Positions 24,656-33,653 of a stretch of DNA of 64,000 nt are shown here, in pieces. The stretch is taken from NCBI GenBank assembly GCA_041392855.1, contig JAWKLD010000001.1, positions 129,501 through 193,500 on the forward strand, in the 5' to 3' direction. Made by a program: the position numbers and the translations under genes. The first letter of the stretch is position 1; each line of letters opens with the position of its first letter. The DNA comes from Flavipsychrobacter sp. (GTDB taxonomy: Bacteria; Bacteroidota; Bacteroidia; Chitinophagales; Chitinophagaceae). Below the pieces are notes generated by a model. It did not search any database, was not told where the DNA came from, and saw nothing but the letters and a program-made list of their open reading frames with translations.

Positions 24656-25155
24656 TTCTCTTTTACTTCTACTTCAAAACCTATAGATATAGCTTCTTGC
24701 TGTGCATTAGAGTAAACCATTACTGTTTTTCTTTGCATGCCAACCCTGCCTTTGCTATTAAATTCAACTACTATCTCGCCTTCTCCTCCCGGAGGAATTG
24801 GCTCTTTAGGATATGAAGGCACAGTACAGCCGCATGAAGCTATTGCCTTTGATATAACTAAAGGGTTGTCTCCAGTGTTTTTAAAATGATAAGCATGTGT
24901 TGCTTTCTCTCCTTCCGTTATCGGCTCAAAAATATGCTTTGTATCGTCGAAGCTGATATTAGTCTTTGGTAAAGACCTTACAGCTGCTTCTGCTTCCTCA
25001 ATGGTATTGTTCTCGTGCGTGTGTCCGCTACCATTGCCTATGCCATATTTGTTGAAAAGGGCAGTGCTGCTTACACCACTTAACTCTACCATAGCTATTA
25101 CAAATAGGGAAAGTGTGCCTATCGTAAGTAGAATTGTTTTTAATTGTGCATTCAT
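24652..25155 (-). CDS. DUF1573 domain protein, membrane-anchored
   Basis: 167 aa. An N-terminal hydrophobic segment (residues 7-27) anchors or exports it. A His/Asn-rich linker follows, then a DUF1573 immunoglobulin-like beta domain with HAYHFKNTGDNPLVI and the characteristic ASCGCTVPSYPKEPI. It is predicted to sit in the periplasm. The function of the family is not established. It overlaps ubiA by 4 bp (ATGA type), so the two are translationally coupled. Confidence 0.85.
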   Translation of the reverse strand: MNAQLKTILLTIGTLSLFVIAMVELSGVSSTALFNKYGIGNGSGHTHENNTIEEAEAAVRSLPKTNISFDDTKHIFEPITEGEKATHAYHFKNTGDNPLVISKAIASCGCTVPSYPKEPIPPGGEGEIVVEFNSKGRVGMQRKTVMVYSNAQQEAISIGFEVEVKEK

Positions 25156-25178
25156 AATGTTCTGTATAAGAATATCTA

Positions 25179-26432
25179 TTAACTATTTTCTTCCCAAACT
25201 TGAGCAAGGTGTACTAGTGTTTCTACCGCTTTTTCCATGTCTTGAACACTAACATATTCTTGTTTGGAATGTATACCCATTTCTCCTGTAAAGATATTGG
25301 GACAAGGTAAACCCATAAACGATAATCTGGAGCCATCTGTACCACCACGTATGCTTTGCTTATGAGCGTCCATTCCTGCACGTTTATAGGCTTCCTCTGC
25401 ATTGGCCATCACTTGTGGATGTTTGTCTAGCATCTCTCTCATGTTTCTATATTGTTCCTTCACTACAAAGTCCATTGTAGTGCCTGGATATTTAGCTACA
25501 GTATCTTCTGCTATTTTCTTTAGCCTGTCTTCATGTTCTTTCAGTTTTGCTGTGTCAAAGTCGCGAACAATAAACTGTACGGTTGTTTTTTCGATTAAGC
25601 CTTCAATATGTAGTGGGTGTACAAAGCCTGTCATCCCTTCAGTGGTTTCTGGGCTCCATTCATTTTTAGGTAAGCTATCAATAAACTCGCCGGCTATTTT
25701 TATGGCACTTACCAGTTTGCCTTTAGCATAGCCAGGATGTGCACTTACACCGTGGAAGGTAACAGTTGCTCCATCTGCTGAGAAAGACTCTCCCTCCAGA
25801 TGACCTCTATCACCGCCGTCAAGGGTATAGCCAAAATCAGCACCTAAACGCTCCATGTCTACAGCATTTACGCCACGACCTATCTCTTCATCAGGAGTAA
25901 ACAATATCCTGATCTTTCCATGCTTTATTTGTGGGTGCTCTATTAGGTACTTTGCCAGATCCATAATAATGGCAACACCTGCTTTGTCGTCTGCCCCCAA
26001 AAGAGTAAGCCCAGAAGCAGTGATAATATCATCACCAATACGTTGTTTTAGGTATGGGTGATTTTGAGTACTGATAACAACACTATTATCATCAGGTAAG
26101 ACGATATCATCACCATTATAATTTTTGTGTAGTATGGGTTTTACATCTTTACCACTACAGTCAGGTGCTGTGTCTACGTGCGCGCAATAGCAAATAGTAG
26201 GTATGTTCTCTTTGCCGCTTGTTGCGGGAATTGTAGCGTATACATATCCATGCTCATCCAGCTCTGCATCAGATATGCCCATGTCTAATAGCTCTTTTAC
26301 AAGCACACGGCTTAGATCTTTTTGCTTCTCAGTAGACGGCTGCGATGTTGATGCAGGATCGCTTTGAGTATCAATTTGTACATATCTCATAAAACGCTCT
26401 GCTGCGCTGTGTGTATAGTTATCTATCGACAT
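25179..26432 (-). CDS. pepT: Peptidase T (tripeptide aminopeptidase)
   Basis: 417-aa M20B zinc peptidase. Metal and catalytic residues are visible in CYCAHVDTAPD (HxD), LLGADDKAGVA (bridging Asp), TPDEEIGRG (Glu-Glu) and IRGGTDGSRLSFMG. It removes the N-terminal residue from tripeptides in the cytosol. The length matches E. coli PepT (408 aa). It is the first gene of the dapB-direction run, with 23 bp to DUF1573, and is divergent from marC. Confidence 0.94.
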   Translation of the reverse strand: MSIDNYTHSAAERFMRYVQIDTQSDPASTSQPSTEKQKDLSRVLVKELLDMGISDAELDEHGYVYATIPATSGKENIPTICYCAHVDTAPDCSGKDVKPILHKNYNGDDIVLPDDNSVVISTQNHPYLKQRIGDDIITASGLTLLGADDKAGVAIIMDLAKYLIEHPQIKHGKIRILFTPDEEIGRGVNAVDMERLGADFGYTLDGGDRGHLEGESFSADGATVTFHGVSAHPGYAKGKLVSAIKIAGEFIDSLPKNEWSPETTEGMTGFVHPLHIEGLIEKTTVQFIVRDFDTAKLKEHEDRLKKIAEDTVAKYPGTTMDFVVKEQYRNMREMLDKHPQVMANAEEAYKRAGMDAHKQSIRGGTDGSRLSFMGLPCPNIFTGEMGIHSKQEYVSVQDMEKAVETLVHLAQVWEENS

Positions 26433-26497
26433 AGTAAATTATTCAAGATTTGAGGGTGTAAAATTAACTATTCTGACCACCTTAAAAAATATTGAAG

Positions 26498-26505
26498 CAT
26501 CTTTG
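26498..26505 (+). promoter_or_regulatory. -7 element before marC
   Basis: CATCTTTG, one mismatch from TAnnTTTG, ends 5 bases before the ATG at 26510. If used, the message would be essentially leaderless, and the in-frame codon at 26492 would lie upstream of the transcript. Confidence 0.4.
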
Positions 26506-26509
26506 CAGT

Positions 26510-27103
26510 ATGGGAGGTATTGAAAATATATCTATAGCACAGATCATAACGGTATCCATAACGCTATTTGCGGTTATAGATATGCTGGGGTCTGTGCCTG
26601 TATTGATATCTCTTAAAAAGAAAATGGGGGATATTAGTGCGGTACAGGCTACATTAGTATCGGGTGCCTTAATGTTGTTGTTCTTTTTCTTGGGAGAGCA
26701 GGTGCTAGGTTTTATGGGCTTAGATGTAAGCTCTTTTGCTATTGCAGGTTCTATTGTGATATTCATATTAGGGTTAGAGATGGTGCTGGGTATGGAAATA
26801 TTTAGGAGTGATAAAGATGATAAAGCGGGGAGTATTGTCCCTATAGCTTTCCCTTTAATTGCTGGTTCTGGTACTTTGACCACCATCATGTCGTTAAAAG
26901 CTACTTATCATGCTTATAATATCCTGATAGGTATTATTATAAACCTAGTTATCATATTTGCAATATTACGTTCGCTTAAATTTATAGAACGAATTTTAGG
27001 CCCTTCAGGTATCTCGGTAATTAGAAAATTTTTTGGGGTCATCCTGTTGGCAATAGCCATTAAGCTGTTTAAGGAGAATTTAGGTTTTGTTGTTATGGAA
27101 TAA
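26510..27103 (+). CDS. MarC/YchE-family integral membrane protein
   Basis: 197 aa with about six membrane spans. The family signature FAVIDMLGSVPVLISL is at about residues 21-36, and VPIAFPLIAGSGTLTTIMSL (about 112-131) is the conserved MarC repeat loop. The function of MarC proteins is not settled; they are not clearly antibiotic transporters. The start at 26510 is chosen because the preceding six codons overlap a promoter-like -7 box. It is divergent from pepT and followed after 32 bp by a lipoprotein gene. Confidence 0.85.
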   Translation: MGGIENISIAQIITVSITLFAVIDMLGSVPVLISLKKKMGDISAVQATLVSGALMLLFFFLGEQVLGFMGLDVSSFAIAGSIVIFILGLEMVLGMEIFRSDKDDKAGSIVPIAFPLIAGSGTLTTIMSLKATYHAYNILIGIIINLVIIFAILRSLKFIERILGPSGISVIRKFFGVILLAIAIKLFKENLGFVVME

Positions 27104-27135
27104 ATAACTTCTCCCGTCTTTTCATAAATGTCTGT

Positions 27136-27987
27136 ATGAAAAGAATCTTAGCTCCTTTTATTCTCTGTTTGTTATTGGCTGGTTGTGCCAGCGAAACTTC
27201 TTCACAGCAAATCCCAAATAAGGAAGCTTCAAAATATACCATTGAAAATCAATCAGCCATTACCCTTATTGATCGGTTTAACGCACCCTATGGTTATGAG
27301 CGAGCTAAAGTTAGGGGTTTTGGGGAGTATACTAGAAAATTACCCATGCAACAACATGGAGCAAAAGTGCATTTATACAATGGAGAATTGAAAAATACTC
27401 AAAACGTACATGCTTCTGTGATAAAAATGGATGTAGGTGATAAGGATCTGCAACAATGTGCTGATGCTGTAATAAGGTTAAGGGCAGAATATCTTTATCA
27501 TATTGGTCAGTATGATAAGATTCATTTCAACTTTACTAATGGTTTTAAGGCTGATTATTCAAAATGGAGACAGGGGTATCGAATAAATGTTGCAGGTAAT
27601 AAAGTTACTTGGGTGAAAGGGGCTCGTGAAGATAATAGCTACGAGAGCTTTAAAAACTATTTGCAAAAAGTGTTTACCTATGCTGGTACATTATCCTTAT
27701 CCAAGGAACTGCTATCTGTACCATTTGAAGAGATGGAAATTGGGGATGTGTTGATACATGGTGGTAGTCCAGGACATGCAGTTATTGTTGTAGATATGGC
27801 TTATGATATGGAAGGAGACAAGGTGTTTATGTTAGCTCAAAGTTATATGCCTGCACAAGAGATCCATGTTCTGAAAAACCTTAATGATGAAAGTATAAGC
27901 CCATGGTATAGTATGAAGAAAATTAAAACTCTTGTAGAAACTCCTGAATGGACCTTTGCCAAAGATGAACTAAAAAGGTTTAAATAA
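27136..27987 (+). CDS. DUF4846 family lipoprotein
   Basis: 283 aa with a lipoprotein signal peptide (ILCLLLAGC, lipid-attached Cys17). The mature part fits the DUF4846 family: LIDRFNAPYGYERAKV, CADAVIRLRAEYLYHIGQ, and the C-terminal MEIGDVLIHGGSPGHAVIVV with its His. The last segment looks like an NlpC/P60-like or transglutaminase-like core, but catalytic assignment is uncertain. It is presumably periplasmic and outer-membrane attached. Its function is unknown. Confidence 0.78.
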   Translation: MKRILAPFILCLLLAGCASETSSQQIPNKEASKYTIENQSAITLIDRFNAPYGYERAKVRGFGEYTRKLPMQQHGAKVHLYNGELKNTQNVHASVIKMDVGDKDLQQCADAVIRLRAEYLYHIGQYDKIHFNFTNGFKADYSKWRQGYRINVAGNKVTWVKGAREDNSYESFKNYLQKVFTYAGTLSLSKELLSVPFEEMEIGDVLIHGGSPGHAVIVVDMAYDMEGDKVFMLAQSYMPAQEIHVLKNLNDESISPWYSMKKIKTLVETPEWTFAKDELKRFK

Positions 27988-28015
27988 AATACCTCTCACG
28001 AGGATGAGAGGTATT
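27988..28015 (-). terminator. Terminator of the VWA gene
   Basis: 11-bp stem AATACCTCTCA (27988-27998) with TGAGAGGTATT (28005-28015). On the minus strand it is followed by TTTATTT, so it mainly serves the minus-strand gene ending at 28036; it may also stop the convergent DUF4846 transcript. Confidence 0.7.
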
Positions 28016-28035
28016 GATTGAATAATACATCTAAA

Positions 28036-30030
28036 TTAGTTTTTTGATTTTTTGATAGTTCTTGCTGTTTCTACTAGGTCTAAAAAATCACTTCTATAAC
28101 CTTCTTTATCTTCTCCTTTTGCACTTTCTGCTAGTGCCAAGACTTTCTTGTAGTTTGTGTTGCCTTTGTGCTTAGAGTCAGTTAGTAACATGCCAAACAT
28201 AACAACAGATGTTGCAAATCGCACATTTTCTTGAGCAGACTCTAGCGTCTTCTCGACATTGTATATTACATGTGTCATTTCTTTGCTTTTATTCTTGTCC
28301 GGATCTTTATACCTAAATTTTATAGTGGCAAACTCTTCAGGATAACTAAGCATATTCGTATGCTGATATTTCAAGTCATTAACTATTCTTGTGTCTTTAC
28401 TTTTTATTTTGGCAGGTATTACTTCGTATAATATTGTTACAGTATGCCCTGCACCCATTTCTCCAGCATCTTTTTTGTCGTCTTTGAAATCCTCTGTATT
28501 CAATACTCTGTTTTCATAACCTAAGAGTCTATATCCCTGCACTTTAGTAGGGTTAAATTCTATCTGAGCTTTTACATCTTTGGCTACTGTGAATATGGTG
28601 CCGCTAAACTCTTTTACAAGTGTTTTTCTTGCTTCTTTTTCATTATCGATATAAGCGTAGTTTCCATTTCCTTTATCGGCAAGCACTTCCAGCTTAGAGT
28701 CTTTATAGTTGCCCATACCGAAACCTAAGCAAGTAAGAAATATCCCTTTTGTTCGTTCTCTTGCTATTAGGTCTTCTAGCTCATTATCTCCACTTATACC
28801 CACATTAAAGTCGCCATCTGTTGCCAAAACTATCCTGTTGTTACCCTTCTTTATAAAGTTTTCTTCGGCTATTTTGTAAGCTAGTTCAATACCTTCTCCG
28901 CCTGCAGTTGAGCCTCCCGCTTCCAGCTCTTCTAATGCATTAAGTATTGTTGTTTTTCTATCTCCGGGTGTAGGGGGTAAAACTATACCTGCGCTACCTG
29001 CATATACTACAATTGATATCTTGTCTACAGCTCTCAATTGTTTTGTCAGTAATGTTAAACTTTTTTTCACAAGAGGTAGTTTATTATAATCGCTCATTGA
29101 TCCTGAAACGTCTATCAGAAAAACAAGGTTAGATGGAGGCAAGTTTTCCGTCTCAATGTTTTTGGCCTGCATGCCAATATGTAGCAATTTGTGTTTTTTG
29201 TTCCATGGACAATCTGTAAGCTCTGTAGTAATGGCAATAGGGTCTTTGTCTTTTGGTTGAGGATATTGATAGTCAAAATAGTTGACCATTTCCTCAATAC
29301 GTACTGCGTCTACAGGGGGCATAGTTTCGTTTTCTATATATCTACGAATATTGCTGTATGAAGCTCTATCCACATCTATTGATAAGGTTGATAAAGGGCT
29401 AGATATAATGCTTTTAAAATCATTCTCATGACGTTTTTTGTAGGACTCGGTATTGGATTCTACAGCTACTTGGTCAATAACACCTTGTGACATATTGATA
29501 CCACGACCACCCACAACTTGTACGCCGTCAACGTAGTACAAGGTTCCGCTGCCTCTTGCCCCTCCTACACTAGCTACAGAACTAGTATTTCTTGTTGGCA
29601 TTTTGTCAATTTCCTCTCCTGTTATTACGCGTCTTCCTCCAGGTTGGTCTATATCTATTAAAGGAACTTTGTAGCTGGTAACAACAACCTCTTTCAGTTC
29701 ACCCGAGTTTGGTTTAAGTTTGATATTTAGTGTAGTTAGTTTATTTGAACTAACAATAATGTTTTCTGTAACAGTTGTCTTAAATCCTATGTAATATACC
29801 TTTACTGTATACTTCCCTGGTAATAGAGGTTTAAGAACATAGTTTCCATCATAATCAGTAACCGTACCTCCTTTTACAATGCCTCCTTCTAGTGCCTGCA
29901 CTGTGGCACTTATTGCAGGTTCTCCATTGTTATCTACAACTTTGCCGCTAATTTCGCCTGTTTGTCCGTTTACCATTAACGGGATGGTAATACCCATCAT
30001 CAAAATGAGTAGCTTGATATTTCTTTTCAT
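28036..30030 (-). CDS. VWA (YfbK-like) protein with carboxypeptidase-regulatory and TonB-plug-like segments
   Basis: 664 aa. In order: a signal peptide (cut after VNGQ); a CarboxypepD_reg-like beta domain at ~24-108 (GEISGKVVDNNGEPAISATV); a short TonB-plug-like stretch at ~110-175 (LKEVVVTSYKVP, RVITGEEIDKMP, LYYVDGVQVVGG); a linker with the YfbK-type LSTLSIDVDRASYSNIRRYI; a von Willebrand A domain with MIDAS VFLIDVSGSMSDYNK; and a C-terminal DUF3520-like region. VWA proteins bind partners through a divalent metal. The exported location and mixture of domains suggest an envelope role; the exact function is unknown. Confidence 0.85.
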   Translation of the reverse strand: MKRNIKLLILMMGITIPLMVNGQTGEISGKVVDNNGEPAISATVQALEGGIVKGGTVTDYDGNYVLKPLLPGKYTVKVYYIGFKTTVTENIIVSSNKLTTLNIKLKPNSGELKEVVVTSYKVPLIDIDQPGGRRVITGEEIDKMPTRNTSSVASVGGARGSGTLYYVDGVQVVGGRGINMSQGVIDQVAVESNTESYKKRHENDFKSIISSPLSTLSIDVDRASYSNIRRYIENETMPPVDAVRIEEMVNYFDYQYPQPKDKDPIAITTELTDCPWNKKHKLLHIGMQAKNIETENLPPSNLVFLIDVSGSMSDYNKLPLVKKSLTLLTKQLRAVDKISIVVYAGSAGIVLPPTPGDRKTTILNALEELEAGGSTAGGEGIELAYKIAEENFIKKGNNRIVLATDGDFNVGISGDNELEDLIARERTKGIFLTCLGFGMGNYKDSKLEVLADKGNGNYAYIDNEKEARKTLVKEFSGTIFTVAKDVKAQIEFNPTKVQGYRLLGYENRVLNTEDFKDDKKDAGEMGAGHTVTILYEVIPAKIKSKDTRIVNDLKYQHTNMLSYPEEFATIKFRYKDPDKNKSKEMTHVIYNVEKTLESAQENVRFATSVVMFGMLLTDSKHKGNTNYKKVLALAESAKGEDKEGYRSDFLDLVETARTIKKSKN

Positions 30031-30240
30031 AAGTTTTGTGTTTTAGTTGTTCAACAATTTTTTCTATCGATATAAAAGTTAGTGCAAGGAAAAGCGTAAC
30101 TAAAATGAAAAGATGCGGAATGACCATTAACTGACGGTTAATTTACTTTTTTAATACAAATGTTTTTTAATAAGCAATTTTTTTGTCATAAAAAATTAAA
30201 CCACAAAAAAATGATATTTTGGTGTGGTTTTTGTGTAAAC

Positions 30241-30276
30241 AAAAAAGCCACCTGCAATTTGCAGACGGCTTTTTTA
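30241..30276 (-). terminator. Terminator of the M13 peptidase gene
   Basis: AAAAAAGCC and GGCTTTTTT close an imperfect hairpin containing CTGCA/TGCAG. On the minus strand it ends in a T-run, just past the M13 stop codon. Confidence 0.75.
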
Positions 30277-30295
30277 GAAATTGAAATATATTCTA

Positions 30296-32338
30296 TTACC
30301 ACACTTTAGCACGTATGCTATCTGGGCGGTACATTTTATCACCTGGTTTTACACCAAATGCATCATAAAATTCAGTCATGTTACTTAAAGGTCCGTTCGA
30401 TCTCCATTCTACAGGAGAGTGAGGATCCGTAATAATTCTGTTGGCAGCTTCTTCTGGTCTTGTGTTAGCTCTCCATACTTGTGCCCAGCTAAGGAAGAAA
30501 CGTTGATCAGGAGTAAAACCGTCTATGGTCTCATTACTTTGTCCTTGAGGTGTTTTCTTAAATGCTTCATAAGCAATTGCGAGCCCACCAAGGTCTGCTA
30601 GATTCTCACCAAGCGTTAATTCTCCTTTTACATGTATAGAATCTAAAACAGTATAGTTGTTGAACTGTTCAACTACAACATGAGTTTTAGCTTCAAAAGC
30701 TTTTGTGTCTTCTTCTGTCCACCAGTTTTTCAGGTTGCCATCGGCAGCGTATTTACTACCTTGGTCGTCAAAACCGTGTGTCATTTCATGACCAATTACA
30801 CCGCCGATACCACCATAGTTGATCGCATCATCAGCATCTGGGTGGAAGAAAGGAAAAGCTAAGATACCTGCAGGGAATACGATCTCGTTAAACGCAGGGT
30901 TGTAATAAGCATTAACGGTAGATGGTGTCATGAACCATTCTGTTTTATCAACAGGCTTGCCCAGCTTATTCATCATATAGTCATACTCATGAGCAGAAGC
31001 TGCTAATATGTTTTGAACATAGTTGTCAGCACTAATTTCAAGGTCGCTATAGTTTTTCCATTTGTCAGTATAACCGATCTTCTTCACAAAAGTGTGTAGC
31101 TTAGCGATAGCCTTTTGCTTTGTAGGTTCAGTCATCCAGTCAAGACGCTTGATACGCTCTTCAAAAGTTTCTTGAAGATTGTTTACTAAAGCGATCATTC
31201 TTTCTTTAGCCTCTGGCTTGAAGTGTTTGTCTACATACATTTTACCAAGTAGGTCACCGATAGAGCCATCTACTACTTGTAATATTCTCTTCCAACGAGG
31301 TTTTTGTTCTTTTTGTCCTCTTACAACTTTGCCGTAGAAGTCAAAACGCGCATTGTCAAAGTTGCTGCTCAGGTAAGGAGCCATATCGTTTATGGTATGG
31401 AACTTCAGGTACTTTTTCCAAGTATCTACAGGTGTTGTTTGTAGTTCTTTGCTTAAAGATGTAAAGAAGTCTGGCATGCCTACGATAAGTGAGTCTTGGT
31501 TGGCAGCTTTGTACTTAGTGAAAATATCATTCCAGTCCATGCCTGGTGTCATCTTAGAAAAGCTAGCCAAGTCATACTTGTTATAAGTCTTGTAAGGGTC
31601 ACGACGCTCTATTCTTGTCATTGATGCTTCTGCCAGTTTTTCTTCAAGAGTATATACTTCAGCAGCCGTAGATTTTGCTGTTTCCGCATCCATTCCCATC
31701 AATTCAAAAACTTGAATTTGATAAGCTTTGTAAGCATCACGGATCTTAGTACTTCTTTCATCTTTGTTGAAGTAGTAATCGCGATCAGGCATGCCTAGAC
31801 CACCTTGGTATATCTGACAAATTTGTTTAGTAACATCTTTGTCGTCAGGAGAAACGTAGAATGAGAATATTTGCCCTAAGCCTTGTGCTCTCATTCTTGC
31901 TACTTCATCCAGTATGTCTTGAGGAGTAGTGATATTATCTATTCTATCTAGTACTGGTTTGATAGGGGTTATCCCTGCAGCGTCTATCGCTTCCACATTC
32001 ATACCTGAAGCATAAAGGTCTCCTACTTTTTGTTCAGCAGTTCCTTTTTTAGCTTTAGTCTTAGCTGTTTCTTCTAATAAAGTATGTAGGTTATTGATAT
32101 TGTTTTCCCTTAATAAGTCAAAACTACCCCAACGAGTTTCAGACTCGGGTATTTCGTTGTTTTTTAACCAACCACCATTAGCATAGTAGAAGAAGTTGTC
32201 GGCCGGGCTAACGGTTGTATCCATATTTGCCAGGTCTAGCAGCCAAGTTAAGTCCTTTTTATTCTCTTTCTCTTGGCATGCAGCTAGTGCTGCTATAGCT
32301 GTAAATGCTAGTAATGAATGTTTAAATCTCATGTCCAA
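30296..32338 (-). CDS. M13 family metallopeptidase (neprilysin/PepO-like) lipoprotein
   Basis: 680 aa with a lipoprotein signal (AFTAIAALAACQ). The zinc site is VIGHEMTHGFDDQGSKY (His517, Glu518, His521), and the third ligand is in LTLGENLADLGGLAIAYEA. The substrate-binding NAYYNPAFNEIVFPAGIL precedes it and the C-terminal GDKMYRPDSIRAKVW closes the domain. It is an oligopeptidase of the periplasm or outer membrane. The ATG at 32332 (MRFKHS) is an alternative start. A -7 box lies 15 bases upstream, giving a very short leader. Confidence 0.93.
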   Translation of the reverse strand: MDMRFKHSLLAFTAIAALAACQEKENKKDLTWLLDLANMDTTVSPADNFFYYANGGWLKNNEIPESETRWGSFDLLRENNINNLHTLLEETAKTKAKKGTAEQKVGDLYASGMNVEAIDAAGITPIKPVLDRIDNITTPQDILDEVARMRAQGLGQIFSFYVSPDDKDVTKQICQIYQGGLGMPDRDYYFNKDERSTKIRDAYKAYQIQVFELMGMDAETAKSTAAEVYTLEEKLAEASMTRIERRDPYKTYNKYDLASFSKMTPGMDWNDIFTKYKAANQDSLIVGMPDFFTSLSKELQTTPVDTWKKYLKFHTINDMAPYLSSNFDNARFDFYGKVVRGQKEQKPRWKRILQVVDGSIGDLLGKMYVDKHFKPEAKERMIALVNNLQETFEERIKRLDWMTEPTKQKAIAKLHTFVKKIGYTDKWKNYSDLEISADNYVQNILAASAHEYDYMMNKLGKPVDKTEWFMTPSTVNAYYNPAFNEIVFPAGILAFPFFHPDADDAINYGGIGGVIGHEMTHGFDDQGSKYAADGNLKNWWTEEDTKAFEAKTHVVVEQFNNYTVLDSIHVKGELTLGENLADLGGLAIAYEAFKKTPQGQSNETIDGFTPDQRFFLSWAQVWRANTRPEEAANRIITDPHSPVEWRSNGPLSNMTEFYDAFGVKPGDKMYRPDSIRAKVW

Positions 32339-32352
32339 ATGTATTTAGTCTG

Positions 32353-32360
32353 CAAATGTA
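32353..32360 (-). promoter_or_regulatory. -7 element of the M13 peptidase promoter
   Basis: On the minus strand the bases read TACATTTG, an exact TAnnTTTG match, about 15 bases before the start codon at 32338. Confidence 0.5.
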
Positions 32361-32423
32361 CAAAATGCGTTATATGTTTTCTTGTGTGATCGAAATATGT
32401 AAAGGGGGAAAAATTGGGTGATT

Positions 32424-33068
32424 TCAGGCAATAAGCCTACGGTCTCTTCTTACATGCTTTACCTCATAAATGCCTGGAAAGAAATATTTTTTTCTTGTTC
32501 CAAGTTCTTTACAAAGAGAGCGTGTTCTTAGTTGCTCAATTTTTTCAAACACCCTGCCATCTTCTATCTGAAACCAATGTCCTACCTCTAGGTCGTCTAT
32601 TAATTTATAGTTGGGTTTCTTTTTGTCGTACTTGTACAATGCCTTAAAAAGTCCGGGGTCTGTACATGTACTAGCGGCAGGGTTTCGTAGATATAATACT
32701 AATGCCTTTTCTAATGACATTGGAAATATTTTCTTGCCAATGAAGGGTAGTAGTATGGTTCTGAATTGTTCTTTCCATTCTTTACCATGTGGTGATACAC
32801 GTTCTCTATAGTTTTCCCATGTTACCAAATGAGCCAGCTCGTGTAAGAGGGTGATCAGGAAGTTGTATTTATTCAGGTTGATATTTAAGCTGATACGGTG
32901 ATGTTTGTCCTTTCTTGTAGGAGGACGGTAATCTCCCAATACGGTTTTGCGTTCCTTGGTGAGTGTGAGATGGATCGGGTATTTTTTAAAATAACGGATA
33001 ACCATCCCAAAAGTGTTTGGTGGCAAAAACTGCTCTAAGGTAGTTAAGCCTGTTTCTTGCTTTGCCAT
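32424..33068 (-). CDS. SprT-like zinc metalloprotease-domain protein
   Basis: 214 aa. The zinc motif is LLHELAHLVTWENY (His76, Glu77, His80), with a further His in SPHGKEW. The fold and motif fit SprT/Spartan-like proteins, a family that in eukaryotes cleaves DNA-protein crosslinks; the bacterial role is not established. The start at 33068 follows the upstream stop directly (TAAAATGG). A start at 33083 is possible but overlaps the upstream gene by 14 bases. It is the last gene of a four-gene coupled operon. Confidence 0.85.
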   Translation of the reverse strand: MAKQETGLTTLEQFLPPNTFGMVIRYFKKYPIHLTLTKERKTVLGDYRPPTRKDKHHRISLNINLNKYNFLITLLHELAHLVTWENYRERVSPHGKEWKEQFRTILLPFIGKKIFPMSLEKALVLYLRNPAASTCTDPGLFKALYKYDKKKPNYKLIDDLEVGHWFQIEDGRVFEKIEQLRTRSLCKELGTRKKYFFPGIYEVKHVRRDRRLIA

Positions 33069-33069
33069 T

Positions 33070-33447
33070 TTACTTTGTATCACGGGCCATTTTAGACAGC
33101 AGCCAAGTCTCTATAGTAGAATAAACAGCATAGATACCCATCAAAGAAAAAATAGTAGGCTTGTGAAGTTGGTCTCTATTAATGAATACATATATAAGTA
33201 TGGCAAACATACTTATGATCATTTTCAAAAAGGTAGAGGCATAAACACCTCTTACAAAAGCGTCCGGCTTATCATTTATTTGTCTTGTAACTACCATGAA
33301 TGAGATAAATGATAATAGAGACAAGACTATATTACCCGTCATAAGAACGGTGTAATTATATTCAGGTGCATATATACGTAGTGCTGATAAGGCAGCACTT
33401 ATAAAAATAAAGGCAGCTATAGTTAATAAGATGAATGTCCGTTTCAT
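33070..33447 (-). CDS. Four-span membrane protein of unknown function
   Basis: 125 aa, almost entirely hydrophobic with about four spans (TFILLTIAAFIFISAALSAL, the segment around TGNIVLSLLSFISFMVV, FLKMIISMFAILIYVFI, IFSLMGIYAVYS). The size and topology resemble the AtpI-like protein commonly found next to AtpZ upstream of Bacteroidota ATP synthase operons, but the sequence match is weak. It overlaps atpZ by 4 bp and is followed directly by the SprT gene. No ATP synthase subunit gene is nearby. Confidence 0.7.
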   Translation of the reverse strand: MKRTFILLTIAAFIFISAALSALRIYAPEYNYTVLMTGNIVLSLLSFISFMVVTRQINDKPDAFVRGVYASTFLKMIISMFAILIYVFINRDQLHKPTIFSLMGIYAVYSTIETWLLSKMARDTK

Positions 33448-33653
33448 TTTTTATTATTTAGTGTTCTCATCAAGCTCCAAAAAGATAAAACAAGTGCCAG
33501 AAGGGGCAGTAATACCAGAAATAAAGGAAAGTCAAAAGGTGTTAGCTTGTCTAGTTGTAGTCCTCCCCAAACACCTATGGCTATAGTAACCAGCAACTGC
33601 ATGCCTAGCCCCATGTATTTAAGTGCTTCGTTTTGTCGCTTAGGTTGGCTCAT
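33444..33653 (-). CDS. atpZ: AtpZ/AtpI-family small membrane protein
   Basis: 69 aa with two membrane spans. MGLGMQLLVTIAIGVWGGLQ and then LDKLTPFDFPLFLVLLPLLA match the AtpZ family, which helps ATP synthase assembly and is linked to Mg2+/Ca2+ handling. It overlaps both neighbours by 4 bp (ATGA junctions), so it is translationally coupled on both sides. The usual atpB-atpE-atpF genes are not adjacent; the gene sits apart from the ATP synthase operon here. Confidence 0.82.
   Translation of the reverse strand: MSQPKRQNEALKYMGLGMQLLVTIAIGVWGGLQLDKLTPFDFPLFLVLLPLLALVLSFWSLMRTLNNKK

Noticed and set aside
30031..30240. A gene upstream of the VWA gene
   Set aside because: No ORF with plausible composition; AT-rich promoter-type sequence only.
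33444..33653. An ATP synthase operon next to atpZ
   Set aside because: None of the neighbouring genes encodes an ATP synthase subunit; the next genes are a membrane protein, SprT and an M13 peptidase.
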